A stretch of 64,000 nt of DNA from Undibacterium sp. CCC3.4 (GCF_034347425.1 NZ_CP133779.1:3906001-3970000); one strand, 5' to 3'; shown: positions 26,368 through 35,500, numbered from the stretch's first letter. Numbers and translations: made by a program. The notes: generated by a model from the letters alone, not told the origin.

Positions 26368-26459
26368 CTAGGAGCCTGAGCGGCAGAACGGAGTCGGCTG
26401 CAAAATCACCTGAGCGGTCCATATTTCGCTTCGACTCGTTCTGCCGCTCAGGCTCCTAG
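26368..26459. repeat. Perfect 23-bp inverted repeat flanking a 46-bp spacer
   Basis: 26368-26390 (ctaggagcctgagcggcag...) is exactly complementary to 26437-26459. The whole is 92 bp, without coding potential, just downstream of the LysE-type gene and 80 bases before the toxin-antitoxin genes. One arm recurs imperfectly at about 28393 (gctcaggctcctgg). It may act as a strong terminator or be a MITE/REP-like mobile remnant. No T run follows. Confidence 0.7.
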
Positions 26460-26538
26460 CTGATGTGAGCATAGGCATTGCATAGGTCTTAACGGACTGC
26501 TATAGTAAGCTGTGTTAAACAGATGCAGGAGTAAGATT

Positions 26539-26769
26539 ATGCGGACTGTCGCAATTTTTAAGAACGGTAAGAATCAAGCAATTCGCTTCCCGACTGACAT
26601 GTCTTATGAAGGGCTCAGTGAGCTGGAAATTACCCGCAGCGGTGACACCATCACCCTACGCCCGGTTCGTCCGAGCTGGATATCGCTGACTGAATTACCC
26701 AAAGTTGATGCAGACTTTCTGCAAGATCGTCAAAGCCTGATCAGCGATGAAGGCAGGTTTACTTTGTGA
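26539..26769 (+). CDS. vapB: VapB-type antitoxin (AbrB/SpoVT fold)
   Basis: 76 residues. The N-terminal swapped-hairpin DNA-binding domain has the VapB pattern VAIFKNGKNQAIRFP, then LEITRSGDTITLRPVRPSW. The C-terminal tail (LPKVDADFLQDRQ) would wrap the toxin. It neutralises the PIN toxin encoded next and represses the operon promoter. AGGAG sits seven bases before the ATG. Its stop overlaps the toxin's GTG start by four bases, the usual coupling in such modules. Confidence 0.92.
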   Translation: MRTVAIFKNGKNQAIRFPTDMSYEGLSELEITRSGDTITLRPVRPSWISLTELPKVDADFLQDRQSLISDEGRFTL

Positions 26770-27179
26770 CGACGTACATGCTCGATACCTGCATTTGCTC
26801 GTTCATTATGCGCGAGCACCCTTTGTCGGTTTTGCAGCGATTAGCTAAGGAGGTTGCGCAAAATAATCGAATTGTAATTTCTGCAATTACCTATGCTGAA
26901 ATGCGTTACGGACAGATCGGCAAAAAGGCATCGCCCAAGCACAAAACGCTGATTGATGAATTCGTGAAACGCCTCGATGCGGTCTTGCCGTGGGACCAAG
27001 CCGCGGTTGACGCGACGATAGCGGTGAAGATTCAACTCACTACGGCAGGCTTGGTAATTGGCGAGAACGACAGCGCGATTGCAGGTCATGCGATGGCTTC
27101 GAGCTGCGTGCTGGTCACAAACAATGTGCGTGAATTTGCCCGCGTTTCTGGTCTGCCTTACGAAGATTGGGTTCGCTGA
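26766..27179 (+). CDS. vapC: VapC-type PIN-domain ribonuclease toxin
   Basis: 137 residues, GTG start. PIN acidic residues are present: D7 in YMLDTCICSF, E45 in TYAEMRYG and D102 in GENDSAIAGHA. The C-terminal VTNNVREFARV matches the MvpT/VapC subgroup that cuts initiator tRNA. It is expressed with the antitoxin through a GTGA overlap. The MLDTC opening differs from the common MLDTN at the residue after the first aspartate, a mild change. The module lies between a perfect inverted repeat and a repeat-rich gap, so acquisition by transfer is plausible. Confidence 0.93.
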   Translation: MTTYMLDTCICSFIMREHPLSVLQRLAKEVAQNNRIVISAITYAEMRYGQIGKKASPKHKTLIDEFVKRLDAVLPWDQAAVDATIAVKIQLTTAGLVIGENDSAIAGHAMASSCVLVTNNVREFARVSGLPYEDWVR

Positions 27180-27266
27180 GAAGAACGACGATGCGCCTTT
27201 GGTGTCTCACACATTGCAGCGACTCAATTGACTATGGGAACGACAAAGCGAAGACTTGGGTGTGCT

Positions 27267-28253
27267 TCACAGTGCAATAAAGTAGGCAAAGAAACGGGCA
27301 AAAAAATCATCAACGTCAGCCGACTCAAGGTGATTAATGCCGGCCGCCAGTTGCCGCCCACCGCCGCCGGGGAAGCCCTCACAAAAGCGGCTGGCTGCTT
27401 GCCGCTCCGGCTGCGCCGAGCGCACACTGACAACATAACCACCGCCACGCTTAGGCGTGAGGACGGCAAACGACTGCTCACGACGTTCTTCATGCAATTT
27501 ATTGGCCAGCAAGCCAGAAATGCGGCGTGCCCACGAGACGTCAGGCAAGATGTAGATTGCCCCCCAGACATTGTTACTGGCTGGCTTGAGGCCGGCCAGA
27601 TAGGTCGATTCTTCTGCATACGCATACTGCAGGGCAAGGAAATGTGGTGAGCTTTGAATGAAGTCGAAAGGATTGGCGTAATGCTGGACTTCGCGATACA
27701 GCTCAGCCGGGTGCAGGTGTAAGTCTTCGACTTGTTCGCCATAGGCATTGTAATTGAGCAGTTTGCCGAGCTCTTGCAATTGCGAACGATCGGCCCAACT
27801 CAAACTCTGTTGCATCGCCATGCCATTGGCGACGGCGTTGAGGTTGTCGCCATAGGCAGCCACCATCGCCCACATCACATAGCGACCGCCAAGATAACGG
27901 TCGACCAAAATACTGGTGCAAACATCGCGTGCCTCGCTCCAGTGAAACTGCAACTGCGGATGGGTAAAGACGGTATTGGCGCTGTGATGATCGAAATACC
28001 TCACTTCCGCCCCGGCGGCCAAGTGGCGCTGCAAAGCTGCATTATTGGCATCGAAGGAAATATCGAGTACCGTCAGACGATCGCCAGCCTTGGGCGAGAT
28101 TTTTTCCAACAGGGCAATATCACGCTTCACCCCGGTGACTTCGATGGCCTTCTGCGGAAAGGCCATGCGCAACTGATGCAAGGCGCAAATACCATCGGCA
28201 TCGCCGTTAAAGATATCAAAACAACGCGCTTGCGTATCGGGAATGACATCCAT
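27267..28253 (-). CDS. DHH-family phosphoesterase-like protein
   Basis: About 328 residues. The DHH-superfamily motifs appear in order: DIFNGDADGICAL (first aspartates), LDISFDANN, the signature FDHHSANTV, and AAYGDNLNAVANG. The C-terminal DHHA1-like part ends with EGFPGGGGRQLAAGINHL. These enzymes use Mn to split phosphodiesters, for example nanoRNA or cyclic dinucleotides. The subgroup was not identified. The start is uncertain: the ATG at 28253 fits the domain start but has a weak ribosome site, and the frame is open to 28346. The gene lies alone on the minus strand, converging with vapC. Confidence 0.82.
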   Translation of the reverse strand: MDVIPDTQARCFDIFNGDADGICALHQLRMAFPQKAIEVTGVKRDIALLEKISPKAGDRLTVLDISFDANNAALQRHLAAGAEVRYFDHHSANTVFTHPQLQFHWSEARDVCTSILVDRYLGGRYVMWAMVAAYGDNLNAVANGMAMQQSLSWADRSQLQELGKLLNYNAYGEQVEDLHLHPAELYREVQHYANPFDFIQSSPHFLALQYAYAEESTYLAGLKPASNNVWGAIYILPDVSWARRISGLLANKLHEERREQSFAVLTPKRGGGYVVSVRSAQPERQAASRFCEGFPGGGGRQLAAGINHLESADVDDFFARFFAYFIAL

Positions 28254-28605
28254 GCTGAGCTCTTTCGAAAAGCGCGTGTGGGCAAAGGCTAAATTAACTG
28301 TCTTGGCAGTCTTATTAATGTAGCCTAAACAGCACGATAATGCCAATCAGTGTTTTTCAACCAAGTTGCTTCATAACAACGATCATACGGAAATCTGCTC
28401 AGGCTCCTGGGACTACTCGCCACCAGCCCTCGTCGGACTGCTGGCACTGCCCACTATATTGCTATGACGTCTCCTCGTCGCTACACCTCGCGCAAATTGC
28501 CAAAACTTACTAAAGTAATCAGAAATTGCTTGTCGCGAATTTCGCAAATCATGCGTCAGTTGCCGACACGGTATTTCCAGAATTCGCCCAATTGGCTTCC
28601 TTTTA

Positions 28606-28640
28606 AAAAAGAAAAGCCCGGAGGCTATGCCTCCGAGCTC
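28606..28640 (-). terminator. Hairpin with T-rich tail on the minus strand
   Basis: Stem cggaggc/gcctccg (28620-28626 with 28630-28636) extended by agcc/agct-type pairs. Read on the minus strand it is followed by cttttcttttttaaaa. It could end transcription arriving from the lipid-catabolism operon 480 bases upstream. No gene was recognised around it. Confidence 0.55.
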
Positions 28641-28657
28641 TCCATCTCCGACCTGAA

Positions 28658-29078
28658 GAGGCTGTCGCAAAAGGGTTTTCAGTCGGTATCATTACTCCAA
28701 CTGGCAGACATGTCATTCGCCCGTGCTCTCGCCTCGTCATTCCTGCGTAGGCAGGAATCGAGTGGCACCTTAGTGCCTTCAGGCTGGGAGGGTCGATCAA
28801 GGGCACTTTTTTCTGTTAAATCAACACGGCCTGCTGCGCCTGAGCAGCACAGAGATAAAAGGCACCTGCGCGGCAATGACGAATTGGACGGCTGGGTGGA
28901 TGCGCAATCGACCTGACTTGTGGGTAATGCTCAGCGCGCTTTTGGCGGGAACCTGGTGGAGTTCGTGCTTAACTGAACATACCAGAAATGATGGTGTTTT
29001 CAGTGCCAAAAACGATACTGGGTAACAGCCAACAGCATGCGGGACTGACGAGGTATACGGTGTTTCAGGTATAAAAAT
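28658..29078. repeat. Dispersed repeat family, copy C (with internal extra sequence)
   Basis: The left end agaggctgtcgcaaaag (28658-28674) is identical to the terminal repeat of copy B. The order that follows mirrors copies A and B in inverted orientation: cggtatcattactcc, cgcgcttttggcgggaacc, gtgcttaactgaa, gcatgcgggactgacgaggtat, cggtgtttcaggt. Extra sequence at about 28735-28915, related to the fragment at 41.4 kb, separates the blocks. The right terminal repeat is eroded. With the hairpin before it, this fills the 28254-29120 gap; open frames inside it look like chance. Confidence 0.65.
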
Positions 29079-29120
29079 GCGGTTGCGCTGCTTCAAGCAC
29101 AATGGCAACCGAGCAGCCTG

Positions 29121-29567
29121 CTATGACCTGGGGAAGCGATGCTGCATACCAATATGCGCAATCCCGGCTTCCATGAAAATTTCACCGTCGCGGGCGAAGC
29201 CGGCGCGGGAGTAAAAAGTTTCTGCTGCTTGCTGGGCATTGAGACGCACCGACACATCGCCGCGCAAGCGCGCCTGTTCCATCAGCAAACGCAGAATTTG
29301 CGCACCGACGCCAGTATTGCGCGCACTCGCCAACACCGCCATGCGACCGATATGTCCATCCGGCAGTAAGCGGCCGGTACCGACCGGCTCTTGTTGCTCG
29401 TTATACGCGACAGCATGCAGGCATTGCGCATCCATGGCATCCCACTCGAGTTCGACCGGTATTTGTTGCTCAACGACAAATACGGCATGGCGCACGGCAT
29501 ACGCATCAGTTTCCAAGGTGGCCCAATCGCCAAGCACGATGCGGGTAGTGGCAGGTAAAGTAGTCAT
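29121..29567 (-). CDS. GNAT family N-acetyltransferase (ElaA-like)
   Basis: 148 residues. The acetyl-CoA site is IGRMAVLASARNTGVGAQILRLLM, with the usual C-terminal block RLNAQQAAETFYSRAGFARDG. The opening RHAVFVVEQQIPVELEWDAMD matches ElaA-type small acetyltransferases. The substrate is unknown. It is the last gene of the minus-strand operon, four bases after the thioesterase gene, but its reaction is not obviously part of lipid catabolism. Confidence 0.9.
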   Translation of the reverse strand: MTTLPATTRIVLGDWATLETDAYAVRHAVFVVEQQIPVELEWDAMDAQCLHAVAYNEQQEPVGTGRLLPDGHIGRMAVLASARNTGVGAQILRLLMEQARLRGDVSVRLNAQQAAETFYSRAGFARDGEIFMEAGIAHIGMQHRFPRS

Positions 29568-29571
29568 AGTC

Positions 29572-30003
29572 TCAGGCTGGTGCCAAGGTTTCGAAGTTCA
29601 TAATTATCGCACGCCAAGCCGGATTCACCGTCACAGCCCGGCGGGCGGCGGTGTCGGCATACACATACACGAGTTCGCCGCTGACGAGCAAATCGGTGTC
29701 GCGATAGATTTCTATCAAGAATTGCATAGAGGAGTTGCCGATACGGCCACAGCGCATGCCTATCGTCAAGACATCATCAAAGCGCGCCGGTGCCAGATAT
29801 TCGAGACCGGCTTTGCGCGCATACAACTCCTGCCCTTCCCTCGCCTGTTGCTGCGCATTCGGTAAGCCGGTGGCGCGCCAGTATTCGGTAAAGGCGACAT
29901 CGACATAATTGAGGTAATTGCCGTTGAATACCACGGCCTGCATGTCGACTTCCGACCAGCGCACCCGCAGCGCGTGAAAAAAAGTAAAGTCTTGGCGTGC
30001 CAT
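29572..30003 (-). CDS. Acyl-CoA thioesterase, 4-hydroxybenzoyl-CoA thioesterase/YbgC-like hot-dog protein
   Basis: 143 residues, a single hot-dog domain. The catalytic aspartate is D20 in VRWSEVDMQAVVFNGNYLNY, the hallmark of the 4HBT/YbgC/FadM group. It hydrolyses acyl-CoA to free acid and CoA. It lies ten bases after the epoxide-hydrolase-like gene and four before the GNAT gene, so it belongs to the operon. Chain-length preference cannot be read. Confidence 0.9.
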   Translation of the reverse strand: MARQDFTFFHALRVRWSEVDMQAVVFNGNYLNYVDVAFTEYWRATGLPNAQQQAREGQELYARKAGLEYLAPARFDDVLTIGMRCGRIGNSSMQFLIEIYRDTDLLVSGELVYVYADTAARRAVTVNPAWRAIIMNFETLAPA

Positions 30004-30013
30004 GCGAGCTCTC

Positions 30014-30910
30014 CTATTCGCTCAAGAAGCGCCGTATCAGCGTGTTGACGCGCTGCGGCTGCTCATGAATGATCCAATGACTGCCTTCGGGAATCCGCTC
30101 GACCTGCAGGTCGGCGACAAATTCTTCCAAACCATCGAGCAAAGTGACCGGTAAGGCCTGATCATTTTCACCCCAAATCACGCGGGTCGGCACGCGAACT
30201 TGAAAGTCGTCCCGATTCAAATTCAATTGCAAGGGGCCACGCTGCCCGGCCGTTGGTGGATGCAGTGGCGAGGCGCGGTAATAATTGACTCCGCCATGCA
30301 GTCCGCGCGCCCAGCAGGCGTGGTAGCGCGCCTTGGTGGCGGCATCAAACCAAGCCGCTGCGGGCTGCCCCATGCCGTTAAAGAAACCATCGAGCAAAGC
30401 AAAATCATTGTTGGCCAGTGCTTGTTCCGAACCTTCGGCGCGCAGCCAGTTCATGTATTCGCTGGCAGCTTGCTGGCTGCCAGTTTGCGCCAGCGCTTGC
30501 GTAAACAAATACGGATGCGGAGAATTGATGATAATCAGCTTTTCCACCATCTGTGGCAGAGCGATGGCCATATTCCAGCACACGGCCCCACCCCAATCAT
30601 GCGCGACGATCACGGCACGCTGATAACCGCTGGCTAAAATCAGCAAGCGCAAATCGTCGACGATGTGGCGCGCCTTGTAAGCGGCCAAATCGGTCGGCAT
30701 GTCGGACAGATTAAAACCGCGCAAATCGGGCGCGAGCGCATAGTAATCGCGCCCGAACTCGGGCAATTGCGCCACCCATTCGTACCAGAATTCCGGAAAG
30801 CCGTGCACAAACAGCAGCAGCGGCCGGCCTTTTTCACCGGCTGAAGCGAAATGCAAGCGCGTGCCGTTGTCGAGCGTGAGATATTGATCAGTCTGTATGG
30901 CTGCAGTCAT
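30014..30910 (-). CDS. Alpha/beta hydrolase with Asp nucleophile (epoxide hydrolase/dehalogenase-like)
   Basis: 298 residues. The oxyanion motif HGFPEFWYEW (36-45) and nucleophile D105 in VAHDWGG are those of epoxide hydrolases and haloalkane or fluoroacetate dehalogenases, which attack through aspartate. The acid is in WGENDQALP and the histidine in GSHWIIHEQP. LAPDLRGFNLSD is typical. Within this operon, opening an epoxide or cleaving an activated intermediate is plausible. Confidence 0.9.
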   Translation of the reverse strand: MTAAIQTDQYLTLDNGTRLHFASAGEKGRPLLLFVHGFPEFWYEWVAQLPEFGRDYYALAPDLRGFNLSDMPTDLAAYKARHIVDDLRLLILASGYQRAVIVAHDWGGAVCWNMAIALPQMVEKLIIINSPHPYLFTQALAQTGSQQAASEYMNWLRAEGSEQALANNDFALLDGFFNGMGQPAAAWFDAATKARYHACWARGLHGGVNYYRASPLHPPTAGQRGPLQLNLNRDDFQVRVPTRVIWGENDQALPVTLLDGLEEFVADLQVERIPEGSHWIIHEQPQRVNTLIRRFLSE

Positions 30911-30933
30911 GGGAACTCCTGGCGGTGGCGGAA

Positions 30934-31836
30934 TCAGGCTTTGAGTTTTTCGCGCAGCATAGCGCGGATATGCGGTGCCGCCTTGTACGGGTCGCCGGGA
31001 TTGCGTTGCATGACGATGTCTTCCATGCGTTCCTGTACATTCGCCAAAGCCGATGGGTGCGAGTAAATATAAAATTGTTCGGCATCGATGGCGTTGAAGG
31101 TATTCTGCGCCACTTCCTGCGCCGTCACTTTACCGGAATTAACGGCTTTATCCGACATCGCTTGCGCCGCACGTTGGCTGGCGGTTGGTGCGAGGCTGCC
31201 TTTGACATCGTCGGGACGGTTGCGATGCGATTGCGAAATCCCGGTCGGCACAAAATACGGGCACAGTACCGAAGCACCGATAGGAGCGCCGACCAATTGC
31301 AAATCTTGGTACAGCGACTCAGACAAGGATACCACTGCATGCTTGGAGACATTGTAGACGCCCATGGTAGGGGCATTGAGCAAACCGGCCATCGAGGCGG
31401 TATTGACGATGTGACCTTCATAATCGGCATCGCGCTTGGCGCAAGCCAGCATCAGGTTGGTGAAAATCCGCACGCCGTGAATCACACCCCACAGATTAAC
31501 GCCGAGTACCCATTCCCAATCGGCTTCGGTATTTTCCCACACCAAGCCACCGGAACCGACGCCGGCATTATTGAATACCAAATGAACCGCAGCGTAACGC
31601 TGCATGGCGGCATCGGCCAAAGCCTGTACTTGCGCAGCATGACGCACATCGCACAGCATGGCCAGCACTTCTGCGCCCTGTGCTGTGAGTTCGGCTGCGG
31701 TACGATCGAGTGCATCTTGCTGCACATCGGCGAGTACCAATTTCATGCCGCGCGCGGCGGCGATCAAGGCAAATTCACGGCCGAAACCACTGGCGGCACC
31801 GGTGATGACGGCGACGCGATCTTTAAATATTTTCAT
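30934..31836 (-). CDS. Short-chain dehydrogenase/reductase (SDR)
   Basis: 300 residues, a classical SDR with an extra C-terminal part. The cofactor motif is VITGAASGFGREFAL, the structural NNAG is in VFNNAGVGSGG, and the catalytic pair is YNVSK. The LVLADVQ segment after beta-2 suggests NAD(H) preference. It oxidises or reduces a hydroxyl/keto group of an operon substrate. It is 31 bases from the MDR gene and 23 from the hydrolase gene. The C-terminus (FYIYSHPSALANVQERMEDIVMQRNP) matches a subfamily often found in such catabolic clusters. Confidence 0.92.
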   Translation of the reverse strand: MKIFKDRVAVITGAASGFGREFALIAAARGMKLVLADVQQDALDRTAAELTAQGAEVLAMLCDVRHAAQVQALADAAMQRYAAVHLVFNNAGVGSGGLVWENTEADWEWVLGVNLWGVIHGVRIFTNLMLACAKRDADYEGHIVNTASMAGLLNAPTMGVYNVSKHAVVSLSESLYQDLQLVGAPIGASVLCPYFVPTGISQSHRNRPDDVKGSLAPTASQRAAQAMSDKAVNSGKVTAQEVAQNTFNAIDAEQFYIYSHPSALANVQERMEDIVMQRNPGDPYKAAPHIRAMLREKLKA

Positions 31837-31867
31837 TTTTTGTCTCCTGCTTATTTTTATGGAAAAA

Positions 31868-32866
31868 TTAAACTAATTTAACTAACTGCTTGCCGAAATT
31901 CTGCCCCTTGAGCAAACCGATGAAGGCTTGCGGTGCAGCGGCGATGCCATCGGCCACCGATTCGCGAAATTTCAAACTGCCACTGGCGACTTGCGTACCG
32001 AGTTCTTGCAAACCTTGTGGCCACAGGTCCATGTGTTCAGAGACGATAAAGCCGCGCAGCGTCAAGCGCATAGTCAAAAAAGCGCGCGCATTGCGAATGC
32101 TGATCGCTTCGCCGTTATAACCGGCGATCATGCCGCACAAAGCGATACGACCAAACGGATTCATGCGTGCCAAGCTGGCATCAAAAATTTCACCGCCGAC
32201 GTTTTCAAACACGGCATCAATACCATTCGGTGTCGCAGCGGCCAAATCGTCGTGCAACTGACCGGCTTTGTAATCGACGCAGGCATCAAAGCCGAGTTCA
32301 TCGACCACATAGGCGCATTTTTCCGCACCGCCGGCAATCCCGACCACGCGACAGCCTTTTTGTTTGGCCAACTGCCCAACCACGCTGCCCACCGCACCGC
32401 TGGCCGCCGAGACCACCACGGTTTCACCGGCTTTGACATGCATGATTTGGGTCAAACCATACCAAGCGGTCAGGCCCGGCATGCCGACGGCACCGAGATA
32501 GGCCGACAAGGGAATGTGGCTGGTATCGAGTTTGCGCAGCATAAGACCGTCTGAGATCGCCATTTCGGTCCAACCGAGCATGCCAATGACTTGGTCGCCA
32601 ACGGCGAAGCGGGCATTATTGCTGGCTGCGACCACGCCGACCGTGCCGCCTATCATGGTTTCATTGAGTGGCTGCGGGGCGGCGTAACTTTTACTCTCTT
32701 CCATACGGCCGCGCATATACGGATCGAGCGACATGTAATGATTGCGTACCAAGACGTCGCCGGCGCCGAGAACCGGAATACCGACCGTTTCGAGACGGAA
32801 GTTGTCGAGCGTGACTTGGCCTTGTGGACGGGAGGCGAGGACGATACGTTGAAAAGTATTATTCAT
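31868..32866 (-). CDS. NADP-dependent medium-chain oxidoreductase (zinc-independent MDR, CurA/leukotriene-dehydrogenase-like)
   Basis: 332 residues. The opening RIVLASRPQGQVTLDNFRLE and SLDPYMRGRM are hallmarks of the PTGR/CurA group of MDR enzymes. The NADPH site is AASGAVGSVVGQLAKQKG. Members reduce the double bond of alpha,beta-unsaturated ketones or aldehydes. No zinc ligands are seen. It lies seven bases after the serine hydrolase gene. In the operon it could reduce an enone or enoyl intermediate. Confidence 0.92.
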   Translation of the reverse strand: MNNTFQRIVLASRPQGQVTLDNFRLETVGIPVLGAGDVLVRNHYMSLDPYMRGRMEESKSYAAPQPLNETMIGGTVGVVAASNNARFAVGDQVIGMLGWTEMAISDGLMLRKLDTSHIPLSAYLGAVGMPGLTAWYGLTQIMHVKAGETVVVSAASGAVGSVVGQLAKQKGCRVVGIAGGAEKCAYVVDELGFDACVDYKAGQLHDDLAAATPNGIDAVFENVGGEIFDASLARMNPFGRIALCGMIAGYNGEAISIRNARAFLTMRLTLRGFIVSEHMDLWPQGLQELGTQVASGSLKFRESVADGIAAAPQAFIGLLKGQNFGKQLVKLV

Positions 32867-32873
32867 AAGAGAC

Positions 32874-34178
32874 TCATTTCATCAGTGCGTTAGCCAGTGC
32901 TTGAAAAGCACGGTACGTGATAGGATCGCTGGCGCCATTGGCGGCCAGCGGGTGGGAAGAAAATTTCACAATAACGAGTTGCGCGGCCGGATCGATGTAA
33001 ATCCGTTGACCGTGAATACCGCGCGCTTCAAACGGGTGATGCCCGGCATGCCCGACCCACCACATATTGCGATACGAATAGCCGGGCAAGCTAGTGTAAC
33101 CGGCCGGCGCAAATTTAGCTGGATCGCCGCCCTTGCGGATATCGGCGACTACGGCCGCCGGCACGATTTGCTGTCCATTGAATTTGCCATTGAGTCGCAA
33201 CATTTCACCGAAGCGTGCCATATCGCGCAGCGTCAGGTTCAAGCCACCGCCACCTTGTTCGGTGCCGATGCTGTCGACAGAAAAATAGGCGTCATTTTCG
33301 GTGCCGAGTTTTTGCCAAATGCGTTGCGATAACAAATCGGCCAAGGAAACGCCGCTGGCGCGCCTGACTATCCACGCCAACACTTCGGCGTTAGCAGTTT
33401 TATACGCAAATACTTGGCCATGTTCGCCCTGTTTTTTCAGCTTGACCAAGAATTCATAAAAACTATGCGGCCCTGCATAGTCTGGCTTGGTCGGCAACAA
33501 ACCGCCGGCGCGCGCGTAATCCCAGACTTCGGCTTTCGGGTCGGCATAGGCTTCCGAATACTGCACGCCTATGGTCATGTCCATCACCTGGCGTACCGTG
33601 GCGTCGCCATAGGCACTGTCTTTCAACTCCGGCACATAGTCGGTGACCGGCGCATCGGCTGACAATTTACCTTCTTCGACCAACATGGCGGCCAAGGTAC
33701 CGACAAACGATTTAGTAACCGACATGGCGATATGCGGCAGGTATGGCTTTGTGATGCCGAAATATTTTTCGTAAATTACTTTCCCTTGATGTAGCACCAG
33801 TATGCTGTCGGTATAGGTGGCGCTCTCCATGTCGCTCCAGCTGACCGCGACATCGTTGGTATCGCGTAAGGGCAGCGCAGCGAGATCGCGCAAAGCTTGC
33901 GGCAGCACCGAGACCGGGCCGGCACCGTGCCAAACGTTCGCAGTCGGACCCAGCTCGCGGCCATGTGAGAATGACCAGCGGGTGCGTGGGAATTGATAAT
34001 TACTGCCGTTGGAAAATTTCACCAGCTTATCGGCCGGCGGTGGAAAGCCTTGCATCCAGCCGAGTTGTTGTGGATCGCTGGCGGCCGCATCGGCTATGCT
34101 GCTTTGGGCGACCGCATGGGTGGACAGAGTCAGACAAAAAAAACTACTCAGGAATAGCGCAATCGGGGTTTGCTGCAT
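32874..34178 (-). CDS. Exported serine hydrolase, class C beta-lactamase/esterase fold
   Basis: 434 residues. An N-terminal signal peptide (QTPIALFLSSFFCLTLSTHAVAQ, cut near residue 25) sends it to the periplasm. The catalytic S153-x-x-K156 is in MSVTKSFVG, and the conserved tyrosine is likely in VQYSEAYAD near 216. Such proteins are esterases, lipases or peptidases rather than resistance enzymes. It may release a fatty or ester substrate for uptake into the pathway encoded around it. GGAGAC precedes the ATG at 34178. An upstream ATG at 34202 would break the signal peptide. Confidence 0.9.
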   Translation of the reverse strand: MQQTPIALFLSSFFCLTLSTHAVAQSSIADAAASDPQQLGWMQGFPPPADKLVKFSNGSNYQFPRTRWSFSHGRELGPTANVWHGAGPVSVLPQALRDLAALPLRDTNDVAVSWSDMESATYTDSILVLHQGKVIYEKYFGITKPYLPHIAMSVTKSFVGTLAAMLVEEGKLSADAPVTDYVPELKDSAYGDATVRQVMDMTIGVQYSEAYADPKAEVWDYARAGGLLPTKPDYAGPHSFYEFLVKLKKQGEHGQVFAYKTANAEVLAWIVRRASGVSLADLLSQRIWQKLGTENDAYFSVDSIGTEQGGGGLNLTLRDMARFGEMLRLNGKFNGQQIVPAAVVADIRKGGDPAKFAPAGYTSLPGYSYRNMWWVGHAGHHPFEARGIHGQRIYIDPAAQLVIVKFSSHPLAANGASDPITYRAFQALANALMK

Positions 34179-34213
34179 TTTGTCTCCTTGAATTTTCGGC
34201 AAACTGAAACAAT

Positions 34214-34678
34214 TCAGTCACTACCGTACAATTTCTTCATATTGTCGCCCGATTTCAAGCGGCGCAGATATTTGAAGGTCCCCATCGCCTTGGCGACCAA
34301 GCGTTCACCATTCCAAATTTCACCTTCACAAAAACACATGGTGGTGGATTGATAAAAGGCTTTGCCACGCGCTTCGATGCTGCCGCCGACTACGCCACCC
34401 GGTTGCAAAAAACTGGTTTTCATTTCCACCGTAACCACACCTTTGAGATCAGCATGCAGCGAGCGTCCGGCCATCGCCATGACCACATCAAGCATAGTCA
34501 TCAGCACACCGCCATGCGTGATTTGCCAACTGTTCATATGGCGTTCGGACAGATCCAGCGCGAGCCGCGCCTGACCGTTTTCCATCTCCAAAAATTCGAC
34601 TCCGAGATCATGCAAGAAAGGATTGAGGTCGGCGCTCGGTTGCGCGATCGTGGCTGAGGCGGATTTGCTCGCTTCCAT
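34214..34678 (-). CDS. PaaI family thioesterase
   Basis: 154 residues, a single hot-dog domain of the PaaI/hydroxyphenylacetyl-CoA thioesterase type. The characteristic HGGVLMTMLDVVMAMAG helix follows MNSWQITHGG, and VVTVEMKTSFLQPG is the central strand. It hydrolyses acyl- or aryl-CoA thioesters. It starts two bases after the SDR gene, so the two are probably translationally coupled. Confidence 0.9.
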   Translation of the reverse strand: MEASKSASATIAQPSADLNPFLHDLGVEFLEMENGQARLALDLSERHMNSWQITHGGVLMTMLDVVMAMAGRSLHADLKGVVTVEMKTSFLQPGGVVGGSIEARGKAFYQSTTMCFCEGEIWNGERLVAKAMGTFKYLRRLKSGDNMKKLYGSD

Positions 34679-34680
34679 CG

Positions 34681-35472
34681 TTACACCGCCGAGACGCCGC
34701 CGTCAACCGCCAAAGTTTGGCCGGTGATGTGTTTGCCGGCGTCGGAAGCGAACAGCAAGGCCACGCCTTTCAAGTCTTCATCATCACCGATGCGCTGCAG
34801 TGGCGCGTCTTTGGACAATTGTTCTTCTCCCAGTTGTTCGAGTATGCCTTTGGTCATCTTCGATGGAAAAAACCCCGGTGCGATGGCATTGACGGTAATG
34901 CCGTGCACGCCCCATTCACCGGCTAAAGTGCGGGTGAAATTGATCACGGCCGCTTTCGAAGTGTTATAGGCGATGGTCTGCATGGTGCCGGGGCCATTGC
35001 CAGCCAAGCCGGCAATCGAGGCGATGTTAATGATGCGACCGCTGCGGCGCGGTATCATCGAACGCTTGCCGACCGCTTGGGCCAACAGAAAAATGCTGCG
35101 AATATTGAGGTTCATGACCTTATCCCAGGCTTCCAGCGGATAATCTTCAGCCGGCGCGCCCCAAGTCGCACCGGCATTATTAATCAGGATGTCGATATGA
35201 CCGAGCCGTGCCAGCGCTTCATCGACCAGCGGCGTGACGGCATCGGCACGCGCCAGGTCGGCCACGATGGCGCTGGCAGTAATACCGCGACTATGTAAAT
35301 GAGCGACGGCTTCATCGAGATCGGCTTGTTTGCGCGCCGACAGAACCACCGTCGCACCCTGCTCACCCAAGGCTTCGGCCATTTGCAAGCCGAGGCCGCG
35401 CGAGCCGCCGGTAATGAGTGCGGTCTTGCCGCTCAAATCGAATAATTGTGCTGCTGTACGTACAGTTTTCAT
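34681..35472 (-). CDS. Short-chain dehydrogenase/reductase (FabG-like SDR)
   Basis: 263 residues. The cofactor motif is ALITGGSRGLGLQMAEAL, with LINNAGATWGAP, the YNTSKAAV catalytic pair, and the FabG-like end GQTLAVDGGVSAV. It would interconvert a 3-hydroxyacyl and 3-ketoacyl group or another alcohol/ketone. It is the first gene of the compact eight-gene run down to 29121. Upstream of it lies repeat copy A, which separates it from the acyl-CoA dehydrogenase. Confidence 0.93.
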   Translation of the reverse strand: MKTVRTAAQLFDLSGKTALITGGSRGLGLQMAEALGEQGATVVLSARKQADLDEAVAHLHSRGITASAIVADLARADAVTPLVDEALARLGHIDILINNAGATWGAPAEDYPLEAWDKVMNLNIRSIFLLAQAVGKRSMIPRRSGRIINIASIAGLAGNGPGTMQTIAYNTSKAAVINFTRTLAGEWGVHGITVNAIAPGFFPSKMTKGILEQLGEEQLSKDAPLQRIGDDEDLKGVALLFASDAGKHITGQTLAVDGGVSAV

Positions 35473-35500
35473 ACATAGTCTCCGGTAGTTTTATATTAGC

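Noticed and set aside
28464..28916. 150-residue plus-strand frame
   Set aside because: It runs through a hairpin and repeat copy C, has no ribosome site and no recognisable domain.
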